Assembly (NCBI RefSeq): GCF_900187975.1
Contig: NZ_FZPC01000007.1
Location: forward strand, 155,476-219,475
Direction of reading: 5' to 3'
From: Pseudomonas delhiensis
GTDB lineage: Bacteria; Pseudomonadota; Gammaproteobacteria; Pseudomonadales; Pseudomonadaceae
Length of the DNA: 64,000 nucleotides
The notes beneath the pieces were generated by a model, which was not told the origin of the DNA, made no database searches, and saw only the letters and a program-made list of their open reading frames with translations. The translations under genes were made by a program, and so were the position numbers. The first letter of the stretch is position 1. Each line of letters begins with the position of its first letter. This document shows positions 35,423-45,539 of this stretch, one piece after another.

Positions 35423-38400
35423 TATCGCGACCACACTGTTCCTAGCTATCGCCGTGCGCTACGTCACCGACGAACCTACGCTGGCCGATGCTGCGGCAAT
35501 CATTGCAGGCAGGACACGCAAGTGGAGCACCTGGGGCTCCCTGGCGGAGGCGCAGCAAACGCTAATCGCCCAGAGTTTGCGGCTCAGACCTTCCTTGTTG
35601 GCTCAGCCAAAACGCTTCATGTCGAGCGCCGAGGGCATCCTGAAGGGCAAGTTGAGCTCTTTTGAGCTGGTGGACAGCTCCAAGCTGAGCAGTGAACTCC
35701 ATGAGCAGGATCGGTATCGCCTGTCGCCCCATCTGGATATTGACCAGGTCATCAGGGAAAACTTCGAGGCGCTCAAGAATGGTCGTACGGCGCCGGCTCA
35801 TGGACAGCTACCCAATGAGGGAGACGTCGTACTCAAGCACATCACTGGAGATCGCGTCAGGGTCTTCGCCATTCCAGAAAACGAACGTCATGTCCTGAAC
35901 GCGCTCGACCAACACGTCCTCATTCCACCATCAACGGCGTTACCCGAGATCAGCTGGGAGCACGCCAGGCTGATGAAGCTTGCGAAACAAATGGATGCCT
36001 CTCCTGACCTGCATAGCCAGCACGCAGCGTCATTGGTGAACATCTGGGGCGATGAACCCGTTCGCAAAGCCGACTCGGGGAGTTTTTACAGAGTCAATGC
36101 GCCGACAGGTTCCGGCAAGAGCGTCGCGATGGTAATGATGGCCATCGACGCGGCCGAGCGTGGGCACAGGATTGTTATCGCAGTCCCTACGCTAGTCGAG
36201 GTCGAGAACACCGTACGCACCATCAAGCAATCGGCGGCGGCAGTAGGCAAAGAACTGAAGATCGCACCGCTGCATTCCGCATCTCGAATATACGAGCGTG
36301 CAGAGATGCAGTTCGAGCAGGGCAAGACCGATCACCCCTACGATTATGCCTGCCTGCTCGACGCTTACTCAGCCGACTTGATGGCTGTGGAACCAGGCAA
36401 CGAGCCATGCTTCAACATACGCATATCGGCATGTGGGGATGATGGAGAGGAGTCGTCGAAGCGCCTCAAACATTGTCCCTTCCTCTTCAGGTGCGGCCAA
36501 ACCCGGATGCTGTCACAGGCGATGGAGGCTGACATCGTGGTGATCAACCACCACGCCCTGTTGTCTGGAACAACCCGCATCCCGCTGTCAGACGTGGAGC
36601 AATTTCCAGGCCCACGAAGCTTGGTTGAAATCCTTTTGCGAACGACACCTGTATTTCTGGTGGACGAAATCGATGGTCTCCTGAAGTCGGCTATCGACAG
36701 CAGCGTGATCGAGCTGAGGCTGGGCAACGTAGGTGATAGCAGCCCTTTGCTGCGCCTGTTCAACCACGTTGTTGGAAAGTCCCACATCCCCGGAATCGAT
36801 CGAAGCAGCCTTTACCGGGTCAACTGGGCATTGATGTACTGCACGCTGAGCGTCAGCCAGCTCATGAACCTTCAGCAAGAATGCTATTTCGAATGGCCAA
36901 TCAAGGAGACCACCTGGTCGGACGCTGATGACACCTTCATCACACAGGCTCTTGGCATTACCCGAGAAACACTTGAGCACCTGTTCAACAACGATATCAA
37001 TCAGCTTCCACACCACCTGCAATCATTGAGTCGCAACCTTGCCAATTGGCGTTCTAACGATGGGGAACACAGGCTCGAAACGCTGGCCATCACCCTGGGA
37101 AACCTGATCGCTGACTTATCCGAGAGCGGCAGGCTGCCTGAGCGCTTGAAGGAGCATGATCGGATACGCCTGAAAGCATCTCTGATCTTGCGCGGTACCC
37201 TGCTGGTCATCGAGACCCACCTGCGAAATCTGCAGGTCGAGCTACCTGCCTTCGTCAATGCAGAGATCCCTTATGCGTACGAGGTCAGGCGGAGCATCGC
37301 CGGCCCAGAACCGCTGAGCCCAAGTCCCAACGGGCCACTGCAAAGAGCTGTCTTTGGATTCAAACGCAAAGACAGTAGCGAGCAAGACTCGACGCTACAC
37401 GTCGTCGCCATGCGGGGCGACCCTCACAGTACCCTGCTCTCCCTCCCTGACATCAGTGCGTTGGGCTATGCCGGAGTGAAGAGGCTGTTCATCGGTTTCT
37501 CCGCAACAGCCTATTTTCCCGGCGCCAGTGCATTCGATCTGAAAGCCCAGGACTTCATTGATGTGCCGGACGCCAAGGGCCAGGTGACGTTCGAGAACAT
37601 CAATCAAACCACGGCGATCTCTGGGGGACCATTTGCCCAACGCAAATTCCTGGTTACCAAGCTCGCCAAGGAACTCTGGCCATGGCTAAAGACTCGGCTG
37701 GAAAAGCTTGCAAACGATCCCGCGACCCGGGACAGGGCCCGCCTGCTGCTGGTCACCAACAGCGATACGGACGCTGAAACACTGGCCATGACCTTGGCGA
37801 AAATGCCAGACGGCCCGGGCGAGTCCGTCGGATGGGTACGTGGTCGCCAAAGTGAATATAAGCCCTCCTCACTGGAGGCCCGACAAACGCTCATCTATGA
37901 CGACCTTGCCGAATTCACCAACGGCAAGCACAAGCATAAGACGCTGCTGGTCAGCGCACTTGGGCCTATGGCCAGAGGACACAATATCGTCAACGCAGAC
38001 GGACTCTCCGCTATCGGTGGGATTGTGATCTGTGTTCGTCCCCTACCTGCATCCGACAGCCCCAACAACAACCTGGCCCACATCTGCTACGAAACCGGGA
38101 ATACAGTGCTGCCACGCCCCAGTCCGGGCGAAGTCATGATGCAGGAGCGCAAGCTCTCCAATGCGCTGCTGCAGACGATCCGTACTGCACGCCCGGCGTT
38201 TAGCCAGCAACCCGCCAACATCCGTCATTACACCATCATGAACATTCTGGTGGGCCTGACCCAACTCATTGGGCGAGGTCGCCGAGGGGGCACCCCCGTC
38301 ACGTGCTACTTCGCAGATGCAGCGTTCCTCAAAGGTCTGAAACCCTGGCCAGAGATGCTCAATGAAAGTGTCAACCGGCTCAAGGAAGACGGCGACTGGG

Positions 38401-38480
38401 AACAGTTCGAGCGTCACCATGCAGGCATCGCATCGGCGGTTCAGCAATACATTCTTCGATCAAGAAAGGAGTTCGTATGA
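35406..38480 (+). CDS. DinG-type helicase of the pPIWI_RE system
   Basis: This 1024-aa XPD/DinG-type SF2 helicase has Walker A APTGSGKSV near residue 232, an insertion with four cysteines (about 335-365: C..C..CPFLFRC) as in Fe-S helicases, Walker B VDEID near 418, GFSATAYF near 700 and motif VI QLIGRGRRGG near 954. DinG enzymes unwind DNA 5'-3' and act on R-loops. The ATG at 35406 lies inside the REase gene end and is preferred over an upstream start 16 codons earlier. Its stop overlaps the PIWI gene start (ATGA), showing tight coupling. Confidence 0.88.
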   Translation: MRPLSDIATTLFLAIAVRYVTDEPTLADAAAIIAGRTRKWSTWGSLAEAQQTLIAQSLRLRPSLLAQPKRFMSSAEGILKGKLSSFELVDSSKLSSELHEQDRYRLSPHLDIDQVIRENFEALKNGRTAPAHGQLPNEGDVVLKHITGDRVRVFAIPENERHVLNALDQHVLIPPSTALPEISWEHARLMKLAKQMDASPDLHSQHAASLVNIWGDEPVRKADSGSFYRVNAPTGSGKSVAMVMMAIDAAERGHRIVIAVPTLVEVENTVRTIKQSAAAVGKELKIAPLHSASRIYERAEMQFEQGKTDHPYDYACLLDAYSADLMAVEPGNEPCFNIRISACGDDGEESSKRLKHCPFLFRCGQTRMLSQAMEADIVVINHHALLSGTTRIPLSDVEQFPGPRSLVEILLRTTPVFLVDEIDGLLKSAIDSSVIELRLGNVGDSSPLLRLFNHVVGKSHIPGIDRSSLYRVNWALMYCTLSVSQLMNLQQECYFEWPIKETTWSDADDTFITQALGITRETLEHLFNNDINQLPHHLQSLSRNLANWRSNDGEHRLETLAITLGNLIADLSESGRLPERLKEHDRIRLKASLILRGTLLVIETHLRNLQVELPAFVNAEIPYAYEVRRSIAGPEPLSPSPNGPLQRAVFGFKRKDSSEQDSTLHVVAMRGDPHSTLLSLPDISALGYAGVKRLFIGFSATAYFPGASAFDLKAQDFIDVPDAKGQVTFENINQTTAISGGPFAQRKFLVTKLAKELWPWLKTRLEKLANDPATRDRARLLLVTNSDTDAETLAMTLAKMPDGPGESVGWVRGRQSEYKPSSLEARQTLIYDDLAEFTNGKHKHKTLLVSALGPMARGHNIVNADGLSAIGGIVICVRPLPASDSPNNNLAHICYETGNTVLPRPSPGEVMMQERKLSNALLQTIRTARPAFSQQPANIRHYTIMNILVGLTQLIGRGRRGGTPVTCYFADAAFLKGLKPWPEMLNESVNRLKEDGDWEQFERHHAGIASAVQQYILRSRKEFV

Positions 38481-40828
38481 AAACGCTTGAGCTGCGCACC
38501 AGCCTTTTCAGATTCGACCCGACACAACTGGGGCGTGCCTACCGAGTCGTGATTGGAGAGCATTACCTCGATGCTTGGCAAGCGCTCATAGGGCTGGCAA
38601 AGAAGCCGCACCCAGGCTTGCCTATCATCGCTTTAGAAGAAATGCTGACCGTCCTCTCTGGTGGTCCTGTGAAGGTCAATCTTTCCCCGCAAAAGGACGG
38701 TGGCGTATCAGCGATTCTTCTACTCAAACCTCTTCCGATCGACACCATCAACGAGACGTTACGGCTATGGTCGATGGATGTATTGAGGATCTGGAACGAG
38801 CGACTCGAAGGCTTTGAGGGCAAGCTCGCTGTCACCGACCTCGTACCCCTTGAGACCAGCCTCCTCGTGACACCAGGTGATATTTCATCACTGGCATACA
38901 CCGTCATTCCGTGGCTAGTTGGCCAGGCGATGATCCGCAACCCCATGCAGGCCAGCAAACCAATCACGCTTTATCAGGCATCGGACGCAACGCTTTTGGC
39001 ATGGGACGATCCCGTTGTTTCGGAGAACGATATCCGCTACGCCAGCGCCGTACATGCCATTGAGCCCAAGTTGGTTTTGTTGCGCAAACGAGCCGAGCCT
39101 TACCTTCAATTACGTGTGAAGCTGAGCCAGGTCATGCCAAATCTTGTTGGGACGAAAAAGCATGCCTGGGTAAAAGTTGGCGATCAAATCGTGAAGGCTA
39201 AGCTCAAAACCCGTCCACATGAAGGTGGATGGAAAACCACGTACGAACATCCGATCGAAGATTTACTGGGATTTATGGGCGTTTCGTCTTTTCCATCTAT
39301 TCAGGAGGGTGACATCCCCATCGACAGCGACTTCAGGCCCATCTATGCCATCCCTCCGTCCAATCCGCTGATAGCATCAGGCCCCGGGCCATTGTTCCTG
39401 GACCAGGCCGGCTTTCACCTGCTGGACAACTTACCCGGGACATCACCGTTGTTGGCCAGAAAGGCCGTAGGTAGTTTGCGAGAGGAAAAAACACAGACCA
39501 CTGGCGAGGTGGTCACGTTGCCGGTGATGGTGCTTGCAGCCCACTCTGAGGTAATGCTTCGGCTTCATGCAGCCAGTGGAACACTCGGTGAGGACAGTCA
39601 GTTCTTCAAGGAGGTGATGCCCCCACTGGTAACACTGACTCGGCTGGATGTGCCTGATGCAGAGCGCATGCTCGCGGGACAACACGACCTGCTAGTCCTC
39701 AGGGCATGGCTATCTAATCATGTATTGCCCGCAGCTTCGCAAGCCCACAGCGGTGGGCCCAAGGTGATGATCGTCGAAACCTGCACTTCTGCAGCGAAAT
39801 TGGAAGGCGCCCAAGACCCCAAGCATCTGATCCGGCAAGTTCTGGCAGAGCACGGCATTGCGACGCAATTCATCATGCACATCGATCCCGATGAGCAACT
39901 GAAGAAAAAGCGCAAGGGCAGAGAGGATGATCGCGACTTCAAGGCCACCAACACCATTATCGAGGCTATCCGCCTGAGCGGCTACCTTCCCGCTCCGATA
40001 CCGAAATCCAAAGCCTCGCTGGAGAAGACCACTGTAGTTTCCGTCCTGCTTGATCGCATCCAGGAAAAAGGCCCGGCAGTGTTTCTTCCAGTCATCACCC
40101 GCACGGTGTTGGGGGAGCGCAGCACCGAAATTTTCTGGTTCGAGTCAGGCCCGAACTCCGGGGGCAAGTGGTTCAGTTATAACGAAGGCGTCTCGGCCAT
40201 ACATGCATTCGCCACGCTGCTTACATCTGACCAGCTCACCAGGCTGGTGACTCAAGCCCTACTGGTACCCACCAAAGTTGCTGACGCCCCACTGATCGCA
40301 TGCCTCGACAGTGGCCTTCGTACATTCTACAAGGGGCTCCAGGACAGTCCAGGCGAGGGCCTTCCCCCGGTACCTGAAGGCGCCGCCATCGTACGAATTC
40401 GCGCAGACCTGGACGTTGCCCAAATGAGCGGGAATCAGTCGCTGTCACCTGATACCCCCCACTACATAGGCACCAAAGTCGGCATATTCCAGTCTAATGA
40501 GAGCTTGGACGTCTATTACTTCGTCGCTCCGTCCAAACAGTACGGCTCCGTCCGGTCGCAACGCAACAAAACCCGCTATGAGGTCTCCGAGAGAGACTTG
40601 CGAGATCCGTGGCAGCAGCTCGGTGTCACGGAAATCACGATTATACGTGCCGGATCGTTCGCTCACCCGACAGCTACTGCCGAGCAAGTTGCACTGCTCT
40701 GCCGCAACGCTCCGCTGTGGGCCGGGTATCTTCGCTTGCCCGGCCCTATGCACTTGGGCAAGCAGATCGCCGCAGATCATCCCATTCTAGAGCGGTTGCG
40801 CAAGGCTGAGGCTAACCGCCCGGATTGA
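38477..40828 (+). CDS. pPIWI_RE argonaute-like protein
   Basis: This 783-aa protein matches the bacterial PIWI_RE family: an N-terminal region (about 1-370), a MID-like part (about 420-530, including GGPKVMIVETCTSAAKL and KHLIRQVLAEHGIATQFIM) and a C-terminal RNase H-like PIWI fold (about 540-770). In the last domain AAIVRIRADLD (about 634-644) and TRYEVSERDLRDPW (about 705) supply candidate conserved Arg and Glu residues that name the family; classical Argonaute DDE residues are not evident. The family was predicted to use RNA guides against actively transcribed invading DNA. It is the last gene of the operon and converges on jetD. Confidence 0.87.
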   Translation: MKTLELRTSLFRFDPTQLGRAYRVVIGEHYLDAWQALIGLAKKPHPGLPIIALEEMLTVLSGGPVKVNLSPQKDGGVSAILLLKPLPIDTINETLRLWSMDVLRIWNERLEGFEGKLAVTDLVPLETSLLVTPGDISSLAYTVIPWLVGQAMIRNPMQASKPITLYQASDATLLAWDDPVVSENDIRYASAVHAIEPKLVLLRKRAEPYLQLRVKLSQVMPNLVGTKKHAWVKVGDQIVKAKLKTRPHEGGWKTTYEHPIEDLLGFMGVSSFPSIQEGDIPIDSDFRPIYAIPPSNPLIASGPGPLFLDQAGFHLLDNLPGTSPLLARKAVGSLREEKTQTTGEVVTLPVMVLAAHSEVMLRLHAASGTLGEDSQFFKEVMPPLVTLTRLDVPDAERMLAGQHDLLVLRAWLSNHVLPAASQAHSGGPKVMIVETCTSAAKLEGAQDPKHLIRQVLAEHGIATQFIMHIDPDEQLKKKRKGREDDRDFKATNTIIEAIRLSGYLPAPIPKSKASLEKTTVVSVLLDRIQEKGPAVFLPVITRTVLGERSTEIFWFESGPNSGGKWFSYNEGVSAIHAFATLLTSDQLTRLVTQALLVPTKVADAPLIACLDSGLRTFYKGLQDSPGEGLPPVPEGAAIVRIRADLDVAQMSGNQSLSPDTPHYIGTKVGIFQSNESLDVYYFVAPSKQYGSVRSQRNKTRYEVSERDLRDPWQQLGVTEITIIRAGSFAHPTATAEQVALLCRNAPLWAGYLRLPGPMHLGKQIAADHPILERLRKAEANRPD

Positions 40829-40864
40829 GAGGTGCTGCTGTACACGTTTGTTGCAGTGTTCCCA

Positions 40865-40904
40865 GCATTGGCATCGGGGGTAAGGAGATATCCGATGCCA
40901 ATGC
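40865..40904. terminator. Perfect 13-bp hairpin between converging operons
   Basis: GCATTGGCATCGG and its exact reverse complement are separated by 14 nt, 37 bp after the PIWI stop and about 165 bp beyond the jetD stop. There is no T-run on either side, so an intrinsic terminator is only partly supported; it could act as a bidirectional roadblock or an RNA-stabilising structure. Confidence 0.5.
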
Positions 40905-41068
40905 CGGCTACCAACACTTCATTAACGTCTTGCTCTGTCCGCTAGATGTGACGGGGAATTTTTCAGCCACTCGGTGGAATTGCGAGGTCTCTTGTAGGAG
41001 CGTTGCATGCAACATGCCCACGCGCTCGTCAAGTTACTGCACCTCGCCGTCATCTATCAGTCATGCAG

Positions 41069-42250
41069 TCAAGCCATTCGCTCAGGATGGGCCGGCGCTA
41101 CCGACTCTCCACACCATTTGCTAATGGCCAGTTCGACCAACCTGCGTGGCAGATACTCCTGCTCAAGGCGCCCCCGCTCCTGTGCAAGGAGATACCGATA
41201 GAAATCAGCCTCGTCAGTCGTCAATCCTTGGGGAGCCAATTCCTGAGCTTTAGCTGGCTCGGCGACCGCGCTTCCCAATGAGTGCTGGTCAAATAGTTCC
41301 CGCTCCATTAGCAGTGCTTCGATTGCAGGTTGATGGAGTCTCGCTCGCGCCAGCATCAGCAAGCCCCAGGTATCCATGTCCCCCCAGTAAGCGATCTGTT
41401 TCCTGGCCAGATGCGCAGACGCCAACCACTGCAAATCGAGTCCTGCGCCCAGAACAGCGAGGGTGTCCGGCAGCGTTTCGGGCAGCAAGTGAACACATTG
41501 CTCATTTTCCACCACGAGCAATCGCAAACCGGGAAGCGGGGTTTCGGCCAGTTCCGAAGTAGTGAGCCTGAGCCGCTTGAAGGGCAGCAGTCCCGGCTGC
41601 AGAGGAACAACTAAAACCCAATGACTGCTTTCTTCAAATGCATCTAGAAAGGTAGCCAAGCCTTGCTCGGACGCCGCGCCTTCGAAGCGCTCATCAAGGA
41701 GCTTCGTCAGCAGGGTAGCGTTGCGCTCGAAAAACTTGGTGTCCACCCCGTGCTCTGCAAGCAGGCGCAGTGGACGGCCTTGAGCACAGCCTGGAGACAA
41801 CCGGGTGGCAAGTTGCGCTGTAGCGACGACTTCTTCAGAGGGCTTCGTCAGCCACAAGCTCCGTTGCGCCACCAACAGAGCATGAAAGGAACTATCCACC
41901 TGTTCGACCAGATACTCGAGTTGAGCGTATTCCTGGCTAACCGCTGGATCGTCGATTGCGGCAACCCATTCGGAAGGGCTGTGCAAGTGCCAGCGGATTG
42001 GCAGGGAAATCGGGGCTAGCCCCGCTCGATAGCTGACCGACTCCCAGTCGACCTTGCCCACTTTCACACCCCGCCAGTTCTCCACATGCCGGAGCACCGC
42101 CTGGATGTTATCAGTGAAGAGTCGTGCCGAAGGCTTGCCGATGTTGAAGCTTTGCGGCCAGCTACCAGGATTGAGCAAGCGCTCCAAGCGAACACTAGAG
42201 CGCTGCCATTGCCTGGCCAAGCTGCGACCGATTTCAGTGGGCGACTTCAT
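41069..42250 (-). CDS. jetD: Wadjet nuclease subunit JetD
   Basis: This 393-aa protein has DUF3322 and DUF2220 regions; the latter contains a TOPRIM-type nuclease core with E248 (LLVVENEQ) and the DxD pair D291/D293 (YWGDMDTWG). JetD is the nuclease that cuts closed circular DNA trapped by the JetABC condensin-like complex. It overlaps the jetC end by 17 bp. All key acidic residues are present, so it is predicted active. Confidence 0.9.
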   Translation of the reverse strand: MKSPTEIGRSLARQWQRSSVRLERLLNPGSWPQSFNIGKPSARLFTDNIQAVLRHVENWRGVKVGKVDWESVSYRAGLAPISLPIRWHLHSPSEWVAAIDDPAVSQEYAQLEYLVEQVDSSFHALLVAQRSLWLTKPSEEVVATAQLATRLSPGCAQGRPLRLLAEHGVDTKFFERNATLLTKLLDERFEGAASEQGLATFLDAFEESSHWVLVVPLQPGLLPFKRLRLTTSELAETPLPGLRLLVVENEQCVHLLPETLPDTLAVLGAGLDLQWLASAHLARKQIAYWGDMDTWGLLMLARARLHQPAIEALLMERELFDQHSLGSAVAEPAKAQELAPQGLTTDEADFYRYLLAQERGRLEQEYLPRRLVELAISKWCGESVAPAHPERMA

Positions 42251-45200
42251 TCACGGCCTTGATGCGCTGCTGATGATGTTCATCCAAAGCTTCCCAGCTC
42301 AGGGAAACCAGACTGGATTCCAAGCCACGCCGATGAACGACGACGGCCGAGCGCGTATGGTGGCGCAACAGGCGCATTTCCTTGTTGGGCGTAATGAAGA
42401 CAGCGTGCAGGCCGAACTCCCTCAGCGCCGCGATGATCCGACCGGCAACTGCATGGGAACTGCGCGAGAATGCCTCGTCGAGAACGATGGTGCCGAACAA
42501 CGGCCGGCTGCTGCCGTCGGGACAGAGCGCATAGCTGAGTGATGCGGTCAGCACATAGGAGGCGATGATCTCCTTCTCGCCACCACTACCGCCCTGAGAA
42601 CCTGTTCGGGTCTCGATGACATTCTTGCTTTCTCGATCGATCACCGATACTGCGAACTCCAGGCGGAAGCGCGGATCCAGAAGTGCCTTGGCTCCCTGGT
42701 TCCTGCTGTGTTCGCAGGCGTCCTTGAGCAGCCCAACGAGCTCCTGCAATGCCTTGTAGTGGCTCTCTCCTTCATCATCGATGAAGCGTGCCGAATTCAA
42801 TTGGCGCTGCGCACGTTGCAACGTGCGCAGGCTCTCATGGATGACTTTGCCTGCAACCAAGCGCAGGTAGCGACCGGGCTGAAAGTCGACACGCTGCATC
42901 GTACTGTTCAGGTCATCCAGGCGCTCCTCGATCATCGAGACTTCATGGTCGATGTAGCTGAGCAACTGGGTGACGCCGTCATCCGAGGAGCGATTGAGGT
43001 ATTCCAGGAAGCGCTTGAGTTTCTCGGGCAGGGCTTCCTCGGTCAGCACCCGCAGGCGCTCCAGATACTTGGGCACGTCCACCAGTTCTCGCCCGACCTC
43101 TGACAGCGCTCCGGTGTCTACCTTCAGGGCATCGGACATACGCTTGGCAAGCTCTGATTTCTGATCGCCCAGTTTCTCGCCGAGCGCTTTGAGCTGCTGT
43201 TGAAGCTCACGCGTATGCTTGCGCTCCAGCTCGACAATTTCGCCGAGGTCATCCGCGGTCAGGGTCGGGAAATGCGCCTGCGCCAGTTCACGCTGCGTAT
43301 CGCTCAGCCCCTTCTCGGCACCGTTATAGGCCTTACGGGTAGCGGATGCGGCCTGGTCAAACTGAGTTTTCAACTGAACGCACTGCTCGATCAGTTGACG
43401 GAGCTGTTGATCCAGAGACTCCTGCATGGCCTCGGCTTCATCCAGCTCGGCCTTGATCATGGCAAGGTCAGAATCGGGGCGGGTAAGGGTGTCCAGATGA
43501 GAACGCAACGACTCCAGCTGACTCTCAGCGCCCGGCAGATCAATATCCTCGAACTGCAGTTCTTCGACGCGTTTCAGCAACGAAGCTTGAGTTTCCAACT
43601 GACGGACATCGTCCTGGGCAGCATCCAAGGCCAGCTTGGCAGGCGCGAGCTGTTCATTGACCTCGCGAATCTGCTCAGCCAAGAAGGCCAGACGGTCGCG
43701 GTTATCGAAGCCGGTAAGCCAGTCCTCATCGAGGCGCTTCTGATCCTGCTTGTCGAAGAAGCGTTCTTTACCCGACATCAGCCCCTGGGCCGTCATGGCG
43801 TGAGGGGTATGACGCAATTGCTCCGTGCTTTCGACGCAGTGGCGGTCATTGTCCGCCAGTAGTGCCTTTACAGCCTCTCGGTACGGATGCTCCTTGAAGG
43901 TCAGCTTGCGGGTAAAACCATCATCAAAGAACACCGGTCGCGAAGACGGCTCCTTTACCTCCAACAGGCGCACATGCAAGCGGTTGTGCCGCTGGTTCAC
44001 CCAACGCAATGCGGCCTGGGACGCCCCCTGCGGCACCAGAATGCGCAGTCGATGGCTGCCAATGGCCCGCTCGATAGCCCCTCGCCAAGCCTGTTCCTCG
44101 GGCTTGACCTGAACCAGCTCTGCTACAAAGGGGAGAGCCAACTCATCGAGCCCAAGCTCCTGCGCCAGATCGCTCCGAAAAGCATGAAATTGCCCGGGCA
44201 GGTTCGAGCCTGGCCGTCTCTCAACCTCAGCACGCTCCTGCCGCAAAGTCTGTAAGCGACCATTCAGCTCCTGCTGGACGAGACCTGCGTTAAACGCCTT
44301 TTGACGCGCGCCGGTAATTTGCTGTGTCAGTATTTCCAAGCGTGCCGCAATCTGCTGCTGATTCTCCTTGAGAGCAGCGGCCGATAGCTCATCCGATAAT
44401 CCAAGCCCCATGGCCAAGCGTTGGTATTGCCCGGCTTTCAGGCTGCGCCGATCGCACTCCCTGGCCCAATCAGCGATACGCTCGCGTAATTGATCTATTC
44501 CAGCGCCACCTACTCTCAGGTAGCGCTGACGATGCTGATCAACCACTCCCTTCTGGACCTCAAGCCGACTCTTGCATTGTTCTTGATCCAGTTCAGCCTG
44601 TTTGTGTTCCTTCTCGAGCCTCCTGGTCTCAGCCAACCACAGGCGATACCCCTGCTCGGCGAACCAGACCGGGAGGATGACTTCGAGCGCCTGTTTATCC
44701 TGCAACTGTTCTTGCAAGACCTGGTAACGCTCCCAGCCATCAGCCACCGGTTGCAACGAGCGCTGTTGCTTTCTAGCGATTTCCAACTCTCGGTGGATGT
44801 CAGTTAGATCATCGAAGCTGCTGGCGACCTCGGCAGCTCGCTCGAAAGCGGAGCGGTCATCCAGCACCAACTCTCGAAAGATCTCATCAATACTATTGAG
44901 CTGCTTCAGACCGGCAGCGCGGTTGAGCAGCGTGAATGCGTTTTCACCGACCTCGAAGTAATCCCTCAGCCTGGCCAGGAAGGCTTTCTTGCTGGGGTAA
45001 GGCCAGATGCCCGTGCCGTCCTTCTCCATCTGACGCAGAGCCCGCATGCCTCCTGCGCGATGCTGGTTGAGCCAATGCTCCAAAGTCTGCTCGGGCGATT
45101 CGCTTAACAGCCAGAGTTTTTTCAGATCCGACGCCGAGGAACTTGTGCCCTCGAACCAGAGCACGACTCCCAGTCGTACCTGCGCACCGTCACGCTCGAG

Positions 45201-45539
45201 CGTGGCTGCAATTGCGGTTACCGTCTTACCCTGGCGAGCGATATGAGACTGCTCTACACCTCCATCTCCGGGGCCAGTTACTCCCCGCACATAGGACACC
45301 AGGTCCCGGTCACTTTCATGCCCTCCCGTGGATGCCAGGTTGTAGCGCGGATTGGCGCACAACAAGGTCATCAGTGCGTCCACCAGCGTCGTTTTGCCGC
45401 TGCCCGTCGGACCGATCACGGCGGTGCCGGAGGGATCGATCCCGGCACGGTGATACCCCTGAAAACCACCCCAGTTATAGAGCTCGATGCTGGTGAGAAT
45501 GAAGGTCTCGCTGTCACGCCAGAGAGGTGCCTGCTTCAT
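42234..45539 (-). CDS. jetC: Wadjet SMC-like ATPase JetC
   Basis: This 1101-aa SMC/MukB-like ATPase has Walker A GPTGSGKTT at 43-51, long coiled coils on both sides of a hinge-like middle (about 480-560), signature SGGEKE near 985 and Walker B GTIVLDEAF near 1020. With JetA (kleisin-like) and JetB (KITE-like) it forms a loop-extruding motor that senses small circular DNA. The start overlaps the jetB stop by 4 bp. The sequence looks intact. Confidence 0.92.
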   Translation of the reverse strand: MKQAPLWRDSETFILTSIELYNWGGFQGYHRAGIDPSGTAVIGPTGSGKTTLVDALMTLLCANPRYNLASTGGHESDRDLVSYVRGVTGPGDGGVEQSHIARQGKTVTAIAATLERDGAQVRLGVVLWFEGTSSSASDLKKLWLLSESPEQTLEHWLNQHRAGGMRALRQMEKDGTGIWPYPSKKAFLARLRDYFEVGENAFTLLNRAAGLKQLNSIDEIFRELVLDDRSAFERAAEVASSFDDLTDIHRELEIARKQQRSLQPVADGWERYQVLQEQLQDKQALEVILPVWFAEQGYRLWLAETRRLEKEHKQAELDQEQCKSRLEVQKGVVDQHRQRYLRVGGAGIDQLRERIADWARECDRRSLKAGQYQRLAMGLGLSDELSAAALKENQQQIAARLEILTQQITGARQKAFNAGLVQQELNGRLQTLRQERAEVERRPGSNLPGQFHAFRSDLAQELGLDELALPFVAELVQVKPEEQAWRGAIERAIGSHRLRILVPQGASQAALRWVNQRHNRLHVRLLEVKEPSSRPVFFDDGFTRKLTFKEHPYREAVKALLADNDRHCVESTEQLRHTPHAMTAQGLMSGKERFFDKQDQKRLDEDWLTGFDNRDRLAFLAEQIREVNEQLAPAKLALDAAQDDVRQLETQASLLKRVEELQFEDIDLPGAESQLESLRSHLDTLTRPDSDLAMIKAELDEAEAMQESLDQQLRQLIEQCVQLKTQFDQAASATRKAYNGAEKGLSDTQRELAQAHFPTLTADDLGEIVELERKHTRELQQQLKALGEKLGDQKSELAKRMSDALKVDTGALSEVGRELVDVPKYLERLRVLTEEALPEKLKRFLEYLNRSSDDGVTQLLSYIDHEVSMIEERLDDLNSTMQRVDFQPGRYLRLVAGKVIHESLRTLQRAQRQLNSARFIDDEGESHYKALQELVGLLKDACEHSRNQGAKALLDPRFRLEFAVSVIDRESKNVIETRTGSQGGSGGEKEIIASYVLTASLSYALCPDGSSRPLFGTIVLDEAFSRSSHAVAGRIIAALREFGLHAVFITPNKEMRLLRHHTRSAVVVHRRGLESSLVSLSWEALDEHHQQRIKAVNEVAH

